NCBI RefSeq assembly: GCF_003917135.1 | Contig: NZ_RPDI01000009.1 | Span: 1-64,000, forward strand | From: Leucobacter chromiireducens | GTDB lineage: Bacteria; Actinomycetota; Actinomycetes; Actinomycetales; Microbacteriaceae | Reading direction: 5' to 3' | Length of the DNA: 64,000 nt | Part shown: positions 53,296 through 62,466 of the stretch, one piece after another | Layout: each line of letters starts with the position of its first letter | Numbering within the stretch: position 1 is the first letter of the stretch | Program-made: the position numbers and the translations under genes | The notes under the pieces: generated by a model | What the model saw: the letters and a program-made list of their open reading frames with translations, nothing else | What the model was told of the DNA's origin: nothing | Database searches by the model: none

Positions 53296-53751
53296 ATGGA
53301 CACACTTGACCGGGAGATCCTTTCGATCCTCCAGGAGGATGGGCGGATCACCGCGACCGACCTCGCCGCGCGGGTGGGCCTCAGCCTGTCGGCGTGCCAT
53401 CGCCGACTCAAAGAGCTCGAGCGATCCGGCGCGATCCTGGGGTACCGCGCGATCGTCGCGCCGGAGGCCGTTGGGCTCAGCTTCGAGGCGATCGTGTTCG
53501 TCACGATGCAGCACACCGCGCTCGAGGTGATCGCGGCGTTCGAGGCGGCCGTCGCCGAACTGCCGAGCATCGTTGAGGCGCAGCGCCTGTTCGGGCAGCC
53601 CGACTACCTGCTCCGGGTCCTCGCGCGGGATCTTGCCGACTACCAGCAGTTCTTCGACACGACGCTGACGGGCCTGCCCGGGGTCCAGCGGCTCACCTCG
53701 ACGATGGTCATGAAGCAGATCGGCGAGGAGCGGGCGGTGCCCATCCCGTAG
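53296..53751 (+). CDS. Lrp/AsnC family transcriptional regulator
   Basis: The 151-residue protein has an N-terminal winged helix (LDREILSILQEDGRITATDL, then ARVGLSLSACHRRLKELE) and a C-terminal RAM ligand-binding domain (VEAQRLFGQPDYLLRVLARD; TSTMVMKQI). It probably senses an amino acid and controls the divergent LysE exporter. The ATG giving MDTLDREIL matches the family start. Confidence 0.93.
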   Translation: MDTLDREILSILQEDGRITATDLAARVGLSLSACHRRLKELERSGAILGYRAIVAPEAVGLSFEAIVFVTMQHTALEVIAAFEAAVAELPSIVEAQRLFGQPDYLLRVLARDLADYQQFFDTTLTGLPGVQRLTSTMVMKQIGEERAVPIP

Positions 53752-53753
53752 CG

Positions 53754-55424
53754 TCAGCGTGCGCGCTGCACCCGCCCCTCGTCCCACACCGGCGTCGGCG
53801 ACTCGACGACCTCACCGTCCTCCTGGAACACCCAGAAGCGGTCGAAGTCGCGCGCAAACCAGCGGTCGTGCGTCACCGCGATGACGGTGCCCTCGAACGC
53901 GGCGAGCGCCTGCTGCAGCGCCTCGGCCGACTGGAGATCCAGGTGGTCGGTCGGCTCGTCGAGCAGTAGGAGCGTCGCGCCGGCGAGCTCAAGCAGCAGG
54001 ATCTGGAAGCGCGCCTGCTGCCCGCCGGACAGCGAGTCGAAGGCCTGCTCCGCGGACTGCGCGAGCTCGTAGCGCGCCAGGGCGCGGGCCGCGGCCTCGC
54101 GATCCCGCCCGGCTCGGTGCTCGTCGCCGCGGTGCAGGATCTCGAGCAGCGTGCGACCGGCCAGGTCGGGGCGCCGCTGCGTCTGCGCGAACCAGCCGGG
54201 GCGCACCCGCGCCCCGAGCCGCGCGCGCCCGGTGTGCGCCACCGGCTCGATGTCGAGATCGCCCACCGGCTCGTGCTCGAGATCGGGATCGCTGCCGCCC
54301 GCGGCGAGCAGCCGCAGGAAGTGCGACTTCCCCGATCCGTTCGCGCCGAGCACCGCGACGCGGTCGCCGAACCAGGCCTCGGCGTCGAACGGGAACATGA
54401 GGTCGGTGAGTTCCAGCTGCTCGCAGACCACCGCGCGCTTGCCGGTGCGCCCGCCCGAGAGTCGCATCTCGAGGCGCTGCTCGCGCGGCTGCTCGTGGGG
54501 CGGGCCGGCCTCCTCGAAGCGCGCGAGGCGCGTCTGGGCCGCCTGATAGCGCGAGCTCATCCCGTCGTTGTACGCGGCCTTCTCCTTGTACATGAGCACG
54601 AGGGCCTTGAGCTTTGCGTGCTCCTCGTCCCAGCGGCGGCGCAGCTCGTCGAGCCGTGCAAAGCGGGCGTCGCGCGCCGCGTGGTAGCTCGCGAAACTGC
54701 CGGCGTGGATCCAGGCCGTGCTGCCGGCGGCCCCGAGCTCGAGCGTGGCGATCGAGGTGGCCGAGCGGGCGAGGAGCTCGCGGTCGTGGCTCACGAAGAG
54801 CACGCCCTTCCCGGAGGCGCGCAGCTGATCCTCAAGCCAGCGCTTGCCTGGCACGTCGAGGAAGTTGTCTGGCTCGTCGAGGATGAGGAGGCCGTGCGGG
54901 CCGCGAATGAGCGCCTCGAGCACGAGCCGCTTCTGCTCGCCGCCGGAGAGCGTGTCGACGGGCCGGCTCGCCGCCCGCTCGAACGGGAGGCCGAGCGCGG
55001 CCTGCGTGCAGACGTCCCAGAACACCTCGGCGTCGTAGCCGCCCACCTCGCCCCAGGCGACGAGCGCGTTCGCGTACGACATCTGCGAGGCCTCGGAACC
55101 GACTTCCGCCATGCGCTGCTCGGCGGCGGCGACGCGCGCGCTCACCTCGCGGATCTCCGGCGCGGCGACGTCGAGGAGGAGATCACGCACCGACGCTCCG
55201 GTGAGGAACTGCCGCATCACCCCGAGCGTCCCGGTGCGCGCGACCGCTCCCTCGTCGGGCGTCAGCTCGCCGAGCGCGATGCGCAGCAGGGTCGACTTCC
55301 CCGCGCCGTTCGCGCCGATGAGCGCGAGCCGTTCGCCGTCGCCGACGCGCAGCGAGACGCTGTTGAGGAGCGGCCGGCCATCGGGAAGCCCGTAGCTGAT
55401 CGAAGACAGATCAAGATGGGACAT
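53754..55424 (-). CDS. ABC-F family ATPase
   Basis: The 556-residue soluble protein has two ABC domains and no membrane segments. Walker A motifs are GANGAGKST (about 35) and GANGSGKSH. Signatures are LSGGEQKR and LSGGQQAR. Walker B motifs are LLILDEPDNFLD and LLLLDEPTDHLD. The charged linker between them (AHKLKALVLMYKEKAAYN-like, about 265-290) would reach the ribosome. ABC-F proteins rescue stalled or antibiotic-bound ribosomes. The ATG giving MSHLDLSSISYG is chosen. A 629-codon open frame on the opposite strand is a shadow. Confidence 0.9.
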   Translation of the reverse strand: MSHLDLSSISYGLPDGRPLLNSVSLRVGDGERLALIGANGAGKSTLLRIALGELTPDEGAVARTGTLGVMRQFLTGASVRDLLLDVAAPEIREVSARVAAAEQRMAEVGSEASQMSYANALVAWGEVGGYDAEVFWDVCTQAALGLPFERAASRPVDTLSGGEQKRLVLEALIRGPHGLLILDEPDNFLDVPGKRWLEDQLRASGKGVLFVSHDRELLARSATSIATLELGAAGSTAWIHAGSFASYHAARDARFARLDELRRRWDEEHAKLKALVLMYKEKAAYNDGMSSRYQAAQTRLARFEEAGPPHEQPREQRLEMRLSGGRTGKRAVVCEQLELTDLMFPFDAEAWFGDRVAVLGANGSGKSHFLRLLAAGGSDPDLEHEPVGDLDIEPVAHTGRARLGARVRPGWFAQTQRRPDLAGRTLLEILHRGDEHRAGRDREAAARALARYELAQSAEQAFDSLSGGQQARFQILLLELAGATLLLLDEPTDHLDLQSAEALQQALAAFEGTVIAVTHDRWFARDFDRFWVFQEDGEVVESPTPVWDEGRVQRAR

Positions 55425-55493
55425 CCGTCCAGCGTACATCCCGGGCGTGGCGCGGCGTTTGACTGCGTCGGAAAATCAGCGCAGGATCGATGG

Positions 55494-56006
55494 GTGCACT
55501 CGACAGCGAATCGCCCAGCCATCCGCCCCTGCCGTGGTGCGGTGGAGTACCCGGCGCTCCAGGAGATCTGGCGGAGCGCGGTGCGCGCAACGCACGACTT
55601 CCTTGACCCGGCCGACTTCGCGCGCATCGACGCGCTGCTGCCCGCTGCCTACTTCCCGGCGGTCACTCTGGTGGTCGCCGAGCTGGACGGGGCGCCGGTC
55701 GGCTTCGCGGGCGTCGCCGATGGGTCACTGGAGATGCTCTTCGTCGCCGACCCTGTGCGCGGCCGCGGCATCGGCGGTGCGCTGCTCGATCACGCGGTCG
55801 CGCAGCTCGGGGTCACGGCGGTGGACGTCAATGAGCAGAACCCCGGCGCGCTCGGCTTCTACCTGAGCCGGGGCTTCGCGCGGGTGGGGCGCAGCGAGCA
55901 CGACGGCGACGGCCGGCCCTACCCGATCCTGCACCTCGCGCTCCGCCCCGCCTCACCGCGCCCCGCCAACCCAAGCGATTCGGCGAAAGCCAGCCGCCTT
56001 CGGTGA
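55494..56006 (+). CDS. GNAT family N-acetyltransferase
   Basis: The 170-residue protein reads IRPCRGAVEYPALQEIWRSA, then VRATHDFLDPADFARIDALL, as in YjaB-like acetyltransferases. The acetyl-CoA loop is RGRGIGGALLDHAV, and the family ends VNEQNPGALGFYLSRGF. The GTG start has AGGA at a good distance. The last ~12 codons and the stop lie inside a large hairpin. Confidence 0.85.
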   Translation: MHSTANRPAIRPCRGAVEYPALQEIWRSAVRATHDFLDPADFARIDALLPAAYFPAVTLVVAELDGAPVGFAGVADGSLEMLFVADPVRGRGIGGALLDHAVAQLGVTAVDVNEQNPGALGFYLSRGFARVGRSEHDGDGRPYPILHLALRPASPRPANPSDSAKASRLR

Positions 56007-56036
56007 TTCGGGCTGGCGGCAGCCGAATCGCTTGGG
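55970..56036. terminator. Long hairpin spanning the acetyltransferase stop
   Basis: CCCAAGCGATTCGGC (55970-55984) is a perfect 15-bp complement of 56022-56036. An inner GCCAGCC/GGCTGGC pair extends the structure. The stop codon at 56004-56006 sits in the loop. No T-run follows. It could be a terminator or a mobile palindromic unit. Confidence 0.6.
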
Positions 56037-56152
56037 ATGGGGCGGCGAAGCGGGCGCCCGACGCGCCCCAGCGCGCGCAGAAACGTTGCAGTTCGCGCAG
56101 CGCTCGCTGACGTGCAGCCGAGTGGGGGAGCACGCGCACGTACGCTCTGGGC

Positions 56153-57811
56153 ATGACCCAGAAATCTTCATGCCCACGATCCCTCGCGCTGCTCGTGGCC
56201 TCCGCGCTCGCGCTCGGCTGTGCCGGGCTCGGCCAGGCAAGCCCGGCACTGGCCGTCACGGTCGTCCAGCAGGAGCCGGCCCCTCGCTCAGAGACCGCGA
56301 CAACGCTGTCGGTCGACAAGATGCCAGCGACGTACGGCGACCTCCTCACTGTGAGCGCCACCGTTGAGCTGCTCGGCCCGTCGATAATCATCGGCAAGCC
56401 GATCGATTTCTACCTCGACGAAACGAAAATCGGCTCGAGTGTTCTATTGCTTCCGCGGAGCAGCACGAAAGTCTCCTCGATTTTCCCCGTGAGTGTCATG
56501 CCGGGCGCGGGGAGCGCAACGCTGACCGCGCGCTTCGCCGGGTCGGAGAGCGATGCCCCTGGCCTGCCAGGGGCGCTGCCCTCGGTCAGCGCTGGGACCA
56601 CAATCACGGTCGCCCAGGCGCCGACGCAGACGGCCATCGTCGAGATGCCGGACGCGCCCGCAGCGTTCACCCCCATCGACGTGACCGCGCAGGTGACTTC
56701 GCCGACGCCGGGCATCTCGGGCACCGCGGAGCTGCTCGCCGACGGTTCACCGGTGCAGCGCGCAGCAGTGGCCGCCGACGGGGCCGTTCGCTTCGCGCAG
56801 GCGGACGTGCCATGGGGCGTGAAAGAACTCGTCGTCGCCTACACCGGCGATGCTGCGGGGAACTGGGCACCCTCAGCATCAGAGCCGGCCAAGTTCGGCG
56901 CGCGAGTTCACGGGACCAGCGCGCAGCTCAGCCTCTCCGCGCTCCAGGTGCGCGCGCTCGACACGGTGACCGCTCAACTTGCGGTCCGCTCCACCGAGCC
57001 GGGCTCCCGGATCGACCCGCGCGGCGGGATCGAGATCCTCGTCGACGGCGAGGTCTTCTTCGCCGAGGCGTCGAGCGATGATCGCGACGCAACGCCGGGC
57101 GATGGCATCTCACGCTTCGAAGCGTCGCTGAGCGGACTCACCACAGGCCGGCACCAGGTGTCAGCGCGCTACTTCCCGGCCCCCGGCTTCGGCGGTGCTG
57201 AGATCGCACCGACGGAGGTGAACGTTCGCGCGGTGGAGACCGTGCTCACCCCCGCGCAGTCTGAACTGCGTGGCACCCCGGCGCACCCCGCGACGGTCGC
57301 CGTGTCGGTCTCCATTCTGGAGGACGAGCCGGGTCCCGACCCCGAGCCTGCTGCGCGACGCGACGGTGCGAACGCTGCTCCCGCTGAGACCCTCCATCCG
57401 AGTGGCACCGTGCAGGTGTTCGTGGGTGACGAGCCGCTGGGCGAACCGTTTATGGTATCCGACGGTGCGGGCACCTCTGCGCTCGCCGGTCTGCCCGTGG
57501 GAACGCACGAGATCAACCTGCGATTCGTGCCGGCCGAGCAGGGGCTGCTGCGCAGCTCCGCCACGGTGACCGCGATCATCGCTGCGGACGAGCCGGACCG
57601 CGGTACTGACGGAGGCACCGAGAGCGAAACCGACGGTGGCACCGACGACGGTGCCACCGTGGCACCCGAGACCCAGGGCGCGAAGGCCGGCAGTGCGCTT
57701 GCGCAGACCGGCGGCGCCGAGCAGGCCTGGATCCTGCTGGGGGGTGCCGCGCTGCTTCTCGGCGCCGGCGCGGTGCTCGCCGCGGCAGGCGCCCGCCGAC
57801 GCAGCTCGTAG
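56153..57811 (+). CDS. LAXTG-type Ig-repeat surface protein
   Basis: The 552-residue exported protein has a signal peptide (LALLVASALALGCAGLGQAS, cleavage near ALA). Four Ig-like (Big_3/Ig-repeat type) domains follow, with markers such as TATTLSVDKMPATYGDLLTV, KELVVAYTGDAAGNW, GRHQVSARYFPAPGFGG and GTHEINLRFVPAEQG. A Gly/Thr/Asp spacer and the sorting signal LAQTG (about 516) with a hydrophobic helix and ARRRSS complete it. A structural or adhesive role is inferred. Confidence 0.85.
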   Translation: MTQKSSCPRSLALLVASALALGCAGLGQASPALAVTVVQQEPAPRSETATTLSVDKMPATYGDLLTVSATVELLGPSIIIGKPIDFYLDETKIGSSVLLLPRSSTKVSSIFPVSVMPGAGSATLTARFAGSESDAPGLPGALPSVSAGTTITVAQAPTQTAIVEMPDAPAAFTPIDVTAQVTSPTPGISGTAELLADGSPVQRAAVAADGAVRFAQADVPWGVKELVVAYTGDAAGNWAPSASEPAKFGARVHGTSAQLSLSALQVRALDTVTAQLAVRSTEPGSRIDPRGGIEILVDGEVFFAEASSDDRDATPGDGISRFEASLSGLTTGRHQVSARYFPAPGFGGAEIAPTEVNVRAVETVLTPAQSELRGTPAHPATVAVSVSILEDEPGPDPEPAARRDGANAAPAETLHPSGTVQVFVGDEPLGEPFMVSDGAGTSALAGLPVGTHEINLRFVPAEQGLLRSSATVTAIIAADEPDRGTDGGTESETDGGTDDGATVAPETQGAKAGSALAQTGGAEQAWILLGGAALLLGAGAVLAAAGARRRSS

Positions 57812-57832
57812 TGCGGGCATCGCGGTGCTGCC

Positions 57833-58306
57833 TCAGCGCAGCACCGCGACACCGAGCACGGCGAGCACGCCGAACACCGTGCCCCAGAGGATGATCGAGA
57901 TGATCTGCCACAGGATCACCTGGTTCTTCGCGGCCCCGAACGACACCATGGCCGCAGAGGTGATCTGGCTCGGCAGGATGAGCTGGCCGAGCAGGCTCAC
58001 GCCGGGGACCCCGTACTGGTCGAAGCGCTGCTTCAGTTTCGCGCGGCGCGGGCTCAGCGGCGTCGCGTCGCGCCCCTTGGTCGCCTGGGTGCGCACGCCG
58101 TGCGCGGTGAGGACGAAGATCAGCATGGAGATGATGTTGCCGATCACGGCGACCCCGATCGCGAGGACGGGGCTCAGTCCGATCAGCACGCCAATCGCCG
58201 AGCCGAAGTAGGACTCAACGAAGGGGATCGCCGACACGAGCAGCACGCCGAGCCACTGGAGTACCTCGGGGAGCGACGCGGTGAAGTCTTGCAGGGTGGT
58301 GATCAT
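57833..58306 (-). CDS. Small multidrug export-like membrane protein
   Basis: The 157-residue membrane protein with four or so helices matches the small multi-drug export family in layout: VLLVSAIPFVESYFGSAIGV, LSPVLAIGVAVIGNIISMLI, YGVPGVSLLGQLILPSQITS and a final hydrophobic pair. True transport activity of this family is uncertain. It stands alone, divergent from the sensor kinase. Confidence 0.75.
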   Translation of the reverse strand: MITTLQDFTASLPEVLQWLGVLLVSAIPFVESYFGSAIGVLIGLSPVLAIGVAVIGNIISMLIFVLTAHGVRTQATKGRDATPLSPRRAKLKQRFDQYGVPGVSLLGQLILPSQITSAAMVSFGAAKNQVILWQIISIILWGTVFGVLAVLGVAVLR

Positions 58307-58477
58307 GACAGCCTTTCGGTTGGAGCGGTGATGGTTCTATCGTTTCGGGCCTGCGCGCTGAGCCCCAGTGCCGCCGTGTCACCCCGTGGGGTGCGTCCCG
58401 CAGGATCCACCCGTGACATCTGTCACACGGTGGCCCGAGTGCGCTGCCGAGCGCGCGCCGCCGCCTAGGCTGGACGC

Positions 58478-59722
58478 GTGACTGAAGCCTCCCCAACGCA
58501 AGCTCCTGGCGCCGGCGTCACCGCGACCTGGAATTACACGCTCGGCTCGATCGTGTTCCTGTTTCTCATCATTGACCTGAGCATCGTCGGCGATACGCTC
58601 GTGCGCGTGCTTGATCGGCCCGACCCGCTGCTCGGAGTCTGTGTCGTGCTGGCCGTGGTGTGCGCCGGGGTGCGACTCCGGGTTGCCTGGTTCCTCCGAG
58701 ACGCTGAGACCGCCGCTGCGCCGCCGCGCACCTGGTCCCTGCTCCTCATGCTCACCGCTGGGGCCGCCTGGGCGCTCGCGTTCCTCGACCCCAGCATCGC
58801 GGTGTTCGCCGCGGTACAGCTGTGGTTCTCGGGCACGCTCCTCGCGTGCTGGGTGCGCCGGCCGCGCCGCTGGCTCATGCTGTTCGGCCTGCTGCTACTC
58901 ACGCTCGTGCCGTTGCTCGCGCACGAGCTGCGCGAGCCCGGGGTGCTGCTCGCGCACGAGGGCCCACTGCACTGGCTCGTGGTGCTGTACGGGCTCCTGT
59001 TCCCGCTGATGCTGCTCACGAGCCTCTGGGTGTGGCAGGTGGTGCGCCGCCTCGACGAGGCCCGTCACCTCGCCGCCGACCTCGCGGTGACGCAGGAGCG
59101 GCTGCGCTTCGCGTCCGATCTGCACGACATCCAGGGCCACCACCTGCAGGTGATCGCGTTGAAGGCCGAGCTTGCTGAGCGCACGCTCGCGAGCGCGCCG
59201 GCCCAGGCGGCCGCGCAGGTGGGGGAGATCCGGCTTATCGCGAAAGAGGCGATGGAGGAGACGCGGTCGCTCGTCGCCGGGCTGCGCGAGGTGGGGCTCA
59301 CGGAGGAGCTCGAGAACGCGAGCGATGTGCTGACGCTCGCCGGGGCGGAGTGCCGGCTGACGGTCACGGGGATGCCGACGGACCCGCAGCTGCAGCGCGT
59401 GCTCGCGTTCGCCGTGCGTGAAGCGACGACGAACATCCTCCGCCACGCGCAGGCGAGCGAGGCCGAGCTGACGCTCACGCGGGCGAGGGGCGGCTTCCTG
59501 CTGCTGGTGAGCAACAACGGCGTGGGATCCGAGCCGAGCGAATCCGGCGACGGCGCCGTGCCGGGGTCCGGGCTTGCCGGGTTGCGCGAGCGGCTCGCCG
59601 CGGTCGGCGGGACGCTGAGCGCGGTGGTCGCCGAGCGCGCCACCGCAACCGAAGCGGGGCCGGGCGCGCCAGCGGCCCGGTTCGAACTGACGGCCTGGGT
59701 GCCGAATGGAGGAGCGCGATGA
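58478..59722 (+). CDS. NarL/DesK-type sensor histidine kinase
   Basis: The 414-residue protein has six membrane helices in its first ~190 residues. A HisKA_3 dimerisation domain follows, with the phospho-acceptor H216 in FASDLHDIQGHHLQVIALK, then a HATPase_c domain with N box REATTNILRHA and a late GSGLAGLRERL. It should sense a membrane signal and phosphorylate the regulator encoded next, with a four-base overlap. The start is GTG (VTEASPTQAPG). Confidence 0.9.
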   Translation: MTEASPTQAPGAGVTATWNYTLGSIVFLFLIIDLSIVGDTLVRVLDRPDPLLGVCVVLAVVCAGVRLRVAWFLRDAETAAAPPRTWSLLLMLTAGAAWALAFLDPSIAVFAAVQLWFSGTLLACWVRRPRRWLMLFGLLLLTLVPLLAHELREPGVLLAHEGPLHWLVVLYGLLFPLMLLTSLWVWQVVRRLDEARHLAADLAVTQERLRFASDLHDIQGHHLQVIALKAELAERTLASAPAQAAAQVGEIRLIAKEAMEETRSLVAGLREVGLTEELENASDVLTLAGAECRLTVTGMPTDPQLQRVLAFAVREATTNILRHAQASEAELTLTRARGGFLLLVSNNGVGSEPSESGDGAVPGSGLAGLRERLAAVGGTLSAVVAERATATEAGPGAPAARFELTAWVPNGGAR

Positions 59723-60366
59723 CCGACACCACGGTGCGCGAGGCGGCCGATCCGATTCGGTTGCTGATCGCCGACGATGAGCACCTGATCCGAGGCGCGC
59801 TGGAGGCCCTGCTCGGGCTCGAGCCAGACATCGAGGTGGTCGCGGGCGCCGACGACGGCGAGCAGGCGGTCGAGCGCGCGCTCGAGTGTGGTCCCCGCAT
59901 CTGCCTGCTCGACCTTGAGATGCCGCGCGCCGACGGGATCGAGGCCGCCGAGCGCATCATCGCGGCGCTGCCCGAGACCCGCGTGATCATCGTCACGCGG
60001 CACGCGCGCCCTGGTGTGCTGCGCCGCGCGCTCGCCGCACAGGTCGCCGGCTTCGTGCCGAAGTCCACCCCGGCTGGCGAGCTCGCCGATGTGATCCGCG
60101 ATGTCGCCGCGGGGAAGCGCTACATCGACCCGGAGATCGCGGCGGCCGCCCTCACCGCCGAGCGCTGCCCGCTCACCGAGCGCGAGCTCGATGTGCTGCG
60201 CGCCACGCGTGGCTCGCGCGGCACCGCGAGCGTGCAGGACATCGCCGAGCAGCTCTTCCTCTCGCCGGGCACGGTGCGCAACTACCTGTCGGCCGCGATC
60301 ACGAAGCTCGGTGTGTCGAACCGCCACGACGCGGCCGAGCACGCCTGGCAGCAGGGGTGGATCTAG
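59719..60366 (+). CDS. NarL-type response regulator
   Basis: The 215-residue protein has a receiver domain (LLIADDEHLIRGALEALLGL; phospho-acceptor D65 in CLLDLEMPRADG; K in GFVPKSTPAGEL). The LuxR helix-turn-helix (about 150-210) reads LTERELDVLRA and LSPGTVRNYLSAAITKLGVS. It overlaps the kinase gene and forms a two-component system with it. The target genes are not known. Confidence 0.93.
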   Translation: MTDTTVREAADPIRLLIADDEHLIRGALEALLGLEPDIEVVAGADDGEQAVERALECGPRICLLDLEMPRADGIEAAERIIAALPETRVIIVTRHARPGVLRRALAAQVAGFVPKSTPAGELADVIRDVAAGKRYIDPEIAAAALTAERCPLTERELDVLRATRGSRGTASVQDIAEQLFLSPGTVRNYLSAAITKLGVSNRHDAAEHAWQQGWI

Positions 60367-60389
60367 CGCGCTGCTACGATCATCATCTG

Positions 60390-61235
60390 ATGAATGCGTA
60401 TCGCCAGCCCGACTGGGCCAGCAGTGGGGCACGCCCGCCGGCGATTCGCGATCCATATCTTCTGACGACCGGTGTGGTGCGCGACGGTGACGTGCCCACC
60501 GATCGCCCCATCGCGCCGCCGCACACGCACCCGGAGGCCATGCTGGCGTGGTGCTATCGCGGCACCGTCTGGGTGTACCTCGAGGGCGCCATGTGGCAGC
60601 TCGGCCCCGGGCAGGGGATCTGGCTCCCGCCGCACACTCCGCACACCGCGCGGCACGAGGCCGACGCGACCGGCTGCTACACCTACCTGCCGGACGGCGC
60701 GCTGGGGGCGCCGGTCACCGAGGTGAGCCGGGTGGCCGTGCCACGCGCGGTGCAGGAAATGCTGCTCCATCTCGCGTCGAATGACATGGATCCCGAGCTG
60801 CGCATCCGCATCCAGGGCACGCTGATCGAGCTGCTGCAGTTGCCGGCGCACCACGTGGCCGAGGAGGTGGGCGAGGTTCCGGTCCCCGCCGATGAGCGCG
60901 TGCGCGGGCTCGTCGAGGCGGTGCTCGCCGAGCCGGGGGATCGGTGCACCGCGCGCGAGCTCTTCGCGCGGCACGGCCTGCACGAGCGCACCGTGCTGCG
61001 CGTGTTCACGAGCGACATCGGGATGAGCTTCGGGCAGTGGCGCGCTGGCGTCCGCATGACCGCCGCAGCGCGGCGCATCGTTGCGGGGGAGCCCATCGGT
61101 CTCGCGGGCCAGCAGAGCGGCTACGACTCGACGAGCGCGTTCTCCGCCGCGTTCAAGACGCGCTTCGGCGTGAGCCCGCGGCAGTACGTCGCGCGCGCCA
61201 GGGCGGACTCGGCGCAGCGCAGCTACTGGCGGTAG
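60390..61235 (+). CDS. AraC family transcriptional regulator
   Basis: The 281-residue protein has an N-terminal cupin (PPHTHPEAMLAWCYRGTVWV, then GQGIWLPPHTPHTARHEA) and a C-terminal AraC double helix-turn-helix (CTARELFARHGLHERTVLRV and AGQQSGYDSTSAFSAAFKTRFGVSPRQ in two parts). It precedes the second siderophore-uptake operon by 163 bases and may regulate it, as many AraC regulators do for siderophore loci. The ATG giving MNAYRQPDW is chosen. Confidence 0.9.
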   Translation: MNAYRQPDWASSGARPPAIRDPYLLTTGVVRDGDVPTDRPIAPPHTHPEAMLAWCYRGTVWVYLEGAMWQLGPGQGIWLPPHTPHTARHEADATGCYTYLPDGALGAPVTEVSRVAVPRAVQEMLLHLASNDMDPELRIRIQGTLIELLQLPAHHVAEEVGEVPVPADERVRGLVEAVLAEPGDRCTARELFARHGLHERTVLRVFTSDIGMSFGQWRAGVRMTAAARRIVAGEPIGLAGQQSGYDSTSAFSAAFKTRFGVSPRQYVARARADSAQRSYWR

Positions 61236-61314
61236 CGCGCGAGTGTCGGATTCGCAATAGAACTCGTCCACTCGGCAACACACGGGCGCGCGCGGCGATC
61301 GTACGCTTGATGAG

Positions 61315-61333
61315 TTAGGTGAGCCTTCCCTAC
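61315..61333 (+). promoter_or_regulatory. Candidate DtxR/IdeR iron box, operon 2
   Basis: TTAGGTGAGCCTTCCCTAC matches the DtxR consensus TTAGGTTAGSCTAACCTAA at about 15 of 19 positions. It lies 66 bases before the lipoprotein gene, between it and the AraC gene. Confidence 0.6.
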
Positions 61334-61398
61334 ATCAGACGTCGGTACTCCGGCGTGTACCGGCTCGCCCCACCCGCTCACTCTGCCGAAGGAGAACC

Positions 61399-62466
61399 AT
61401 GCCGCACGCGTTCGCGCGCCCCCAGATCCGACGGGCCGCTGGCCTCACCGCGCTGCTCGCCGCAGCCGCGCTCGCACTCACCGGGTGCGCGCCGAGCGCA
61501 CCGGGAGCCGACGCGGCCGAGCCGGCCCCCGTCGGTGACGCCGTCGTGATCGAGCACGCGCACGGCAGCACCACGATCCCCGCAAAGCCGAAGCGGATCG
61601 TCGCGCTCGGGTGGATGAGCCCCGACATCGTTGCGGCGCTCGGCACGAACCCGGTGGGGATCGAGGAGGTGTGGGGCGCGGACGAGAGCGGCTTCCAGCC
61701 GTGGTTCGAGGACTACGTGATGGCCGAGTACGGCGAGACACCCGAGATCATCCCGTACGCGGAGGAGGGCCCGAACTACGAGGCGATCAAGGCGCTCGAT
61801 CCCGATCTGATTGTGAGCCTGTACTCGGGCGTCAGCGACGTGGAGTACGAGCGACTGAGCGACATCGCTCCGACCCTGCCCTACCTCACGCGGCCGTGGG
61901 ATCCGAGCACGTGGGAGGACATGACGCGCACGCTCGGCACCGCGATGTCCGAGGACGAGCGGGCCGAGGAACTCGTCGCCGAGACCGAGGAGCTCGTGAC
62001 CTCCCTCGCCGACGCGCACCCCGAGTTCGCGGACAAGTCGTTCGTGTGGGGCCTCACCCTCACCGAGGGCGGCACCGACCTCGGCGTGTACCTCAACTAC
62101 GATCCACGCGTGCGCATCACGGAGGAGCTGGGCTTCACCTCCACCTCCGCGATGGACACCTTCCTGAGCACCGCGGAGGGCGACAACTGGTACACGGGCG
62201 TGAGCCTCGAGCAGCTCGGCGACGTTGACGCTGACCTCTTCGGCGCGTGGGGCGGCAGCGCCGCGGAGGCGAAGTACACGGTCGAGCACGCGGTGGTCTC
62301 GCAGTGGGAGCCCATCGCCGAGCAGTCGTACGTGATCTACACCGATCAGGCCGCCGCCTCGGCGATCAGCGCCCCGACGGTGCTCTCGCTGCAGTACATC
62401 CTGCCGCAGTACGTCGAGGACCTCGCGAACGCGCTGCAGGGCACCCCCACCATCACCGGGAAGTGA
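61399..62466 (+). CDS. Iron-siderophore ABC transporter binding lipoprotein 2
   Basis: The 355-residue FecB-type protein has a lipoprotein signal peptide (LTALLAAAALALTGCAPSA; lipobox LTGC). The mature part starts HAHGSTTIPAKPKRIVALGW and has LDPDLIVSLYSGVSDVEYER. AAGGAG lies before the ATG. Its stop overlaps the next permease start. Related to but clearly distinct from the protein at 43386, so a different siderophore is likely. Confidence 0.92.
   Translation: MPHAFARPQIRRAAGLTALLAAAALALTGCAPSAPGADAAEPAPVGDAVVIEHAHGSTTIPAKPKRIVALGWMSPDIVAALGTNPVGIEEVWGADESGFQPWFEDYVMAEYGETPEIIPYAEEGPNYEAIKALDPDLIVSLYSGVSDVEYERLSDIAPTLPYLTRPWDPSTWEDMTRTLGTAMSEDERAEELVAETEELVTSLADAHPEFADKSFVWGLTLTEGGTDLGVYLNYDPRVRITEELGFTSTSAMDTFLSTAEGDNWYTGVSLEQLGDVDADLFGAWGGSAAEAKYTVEHAVVSQWEPIAEQSYVIYTDQAAASAISAPTVLSLQYILPQYVEDLANALQGTPTITGK

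Noticed and set aside
54117-55493. Long plus-strand open frame (start of a 629-codon frame)
   Set aside because: It is antisense to the well-supported ABC-F gene. Only its last 170 codons, beginning at the GTG at 55494, encode a real acetyltransferase.
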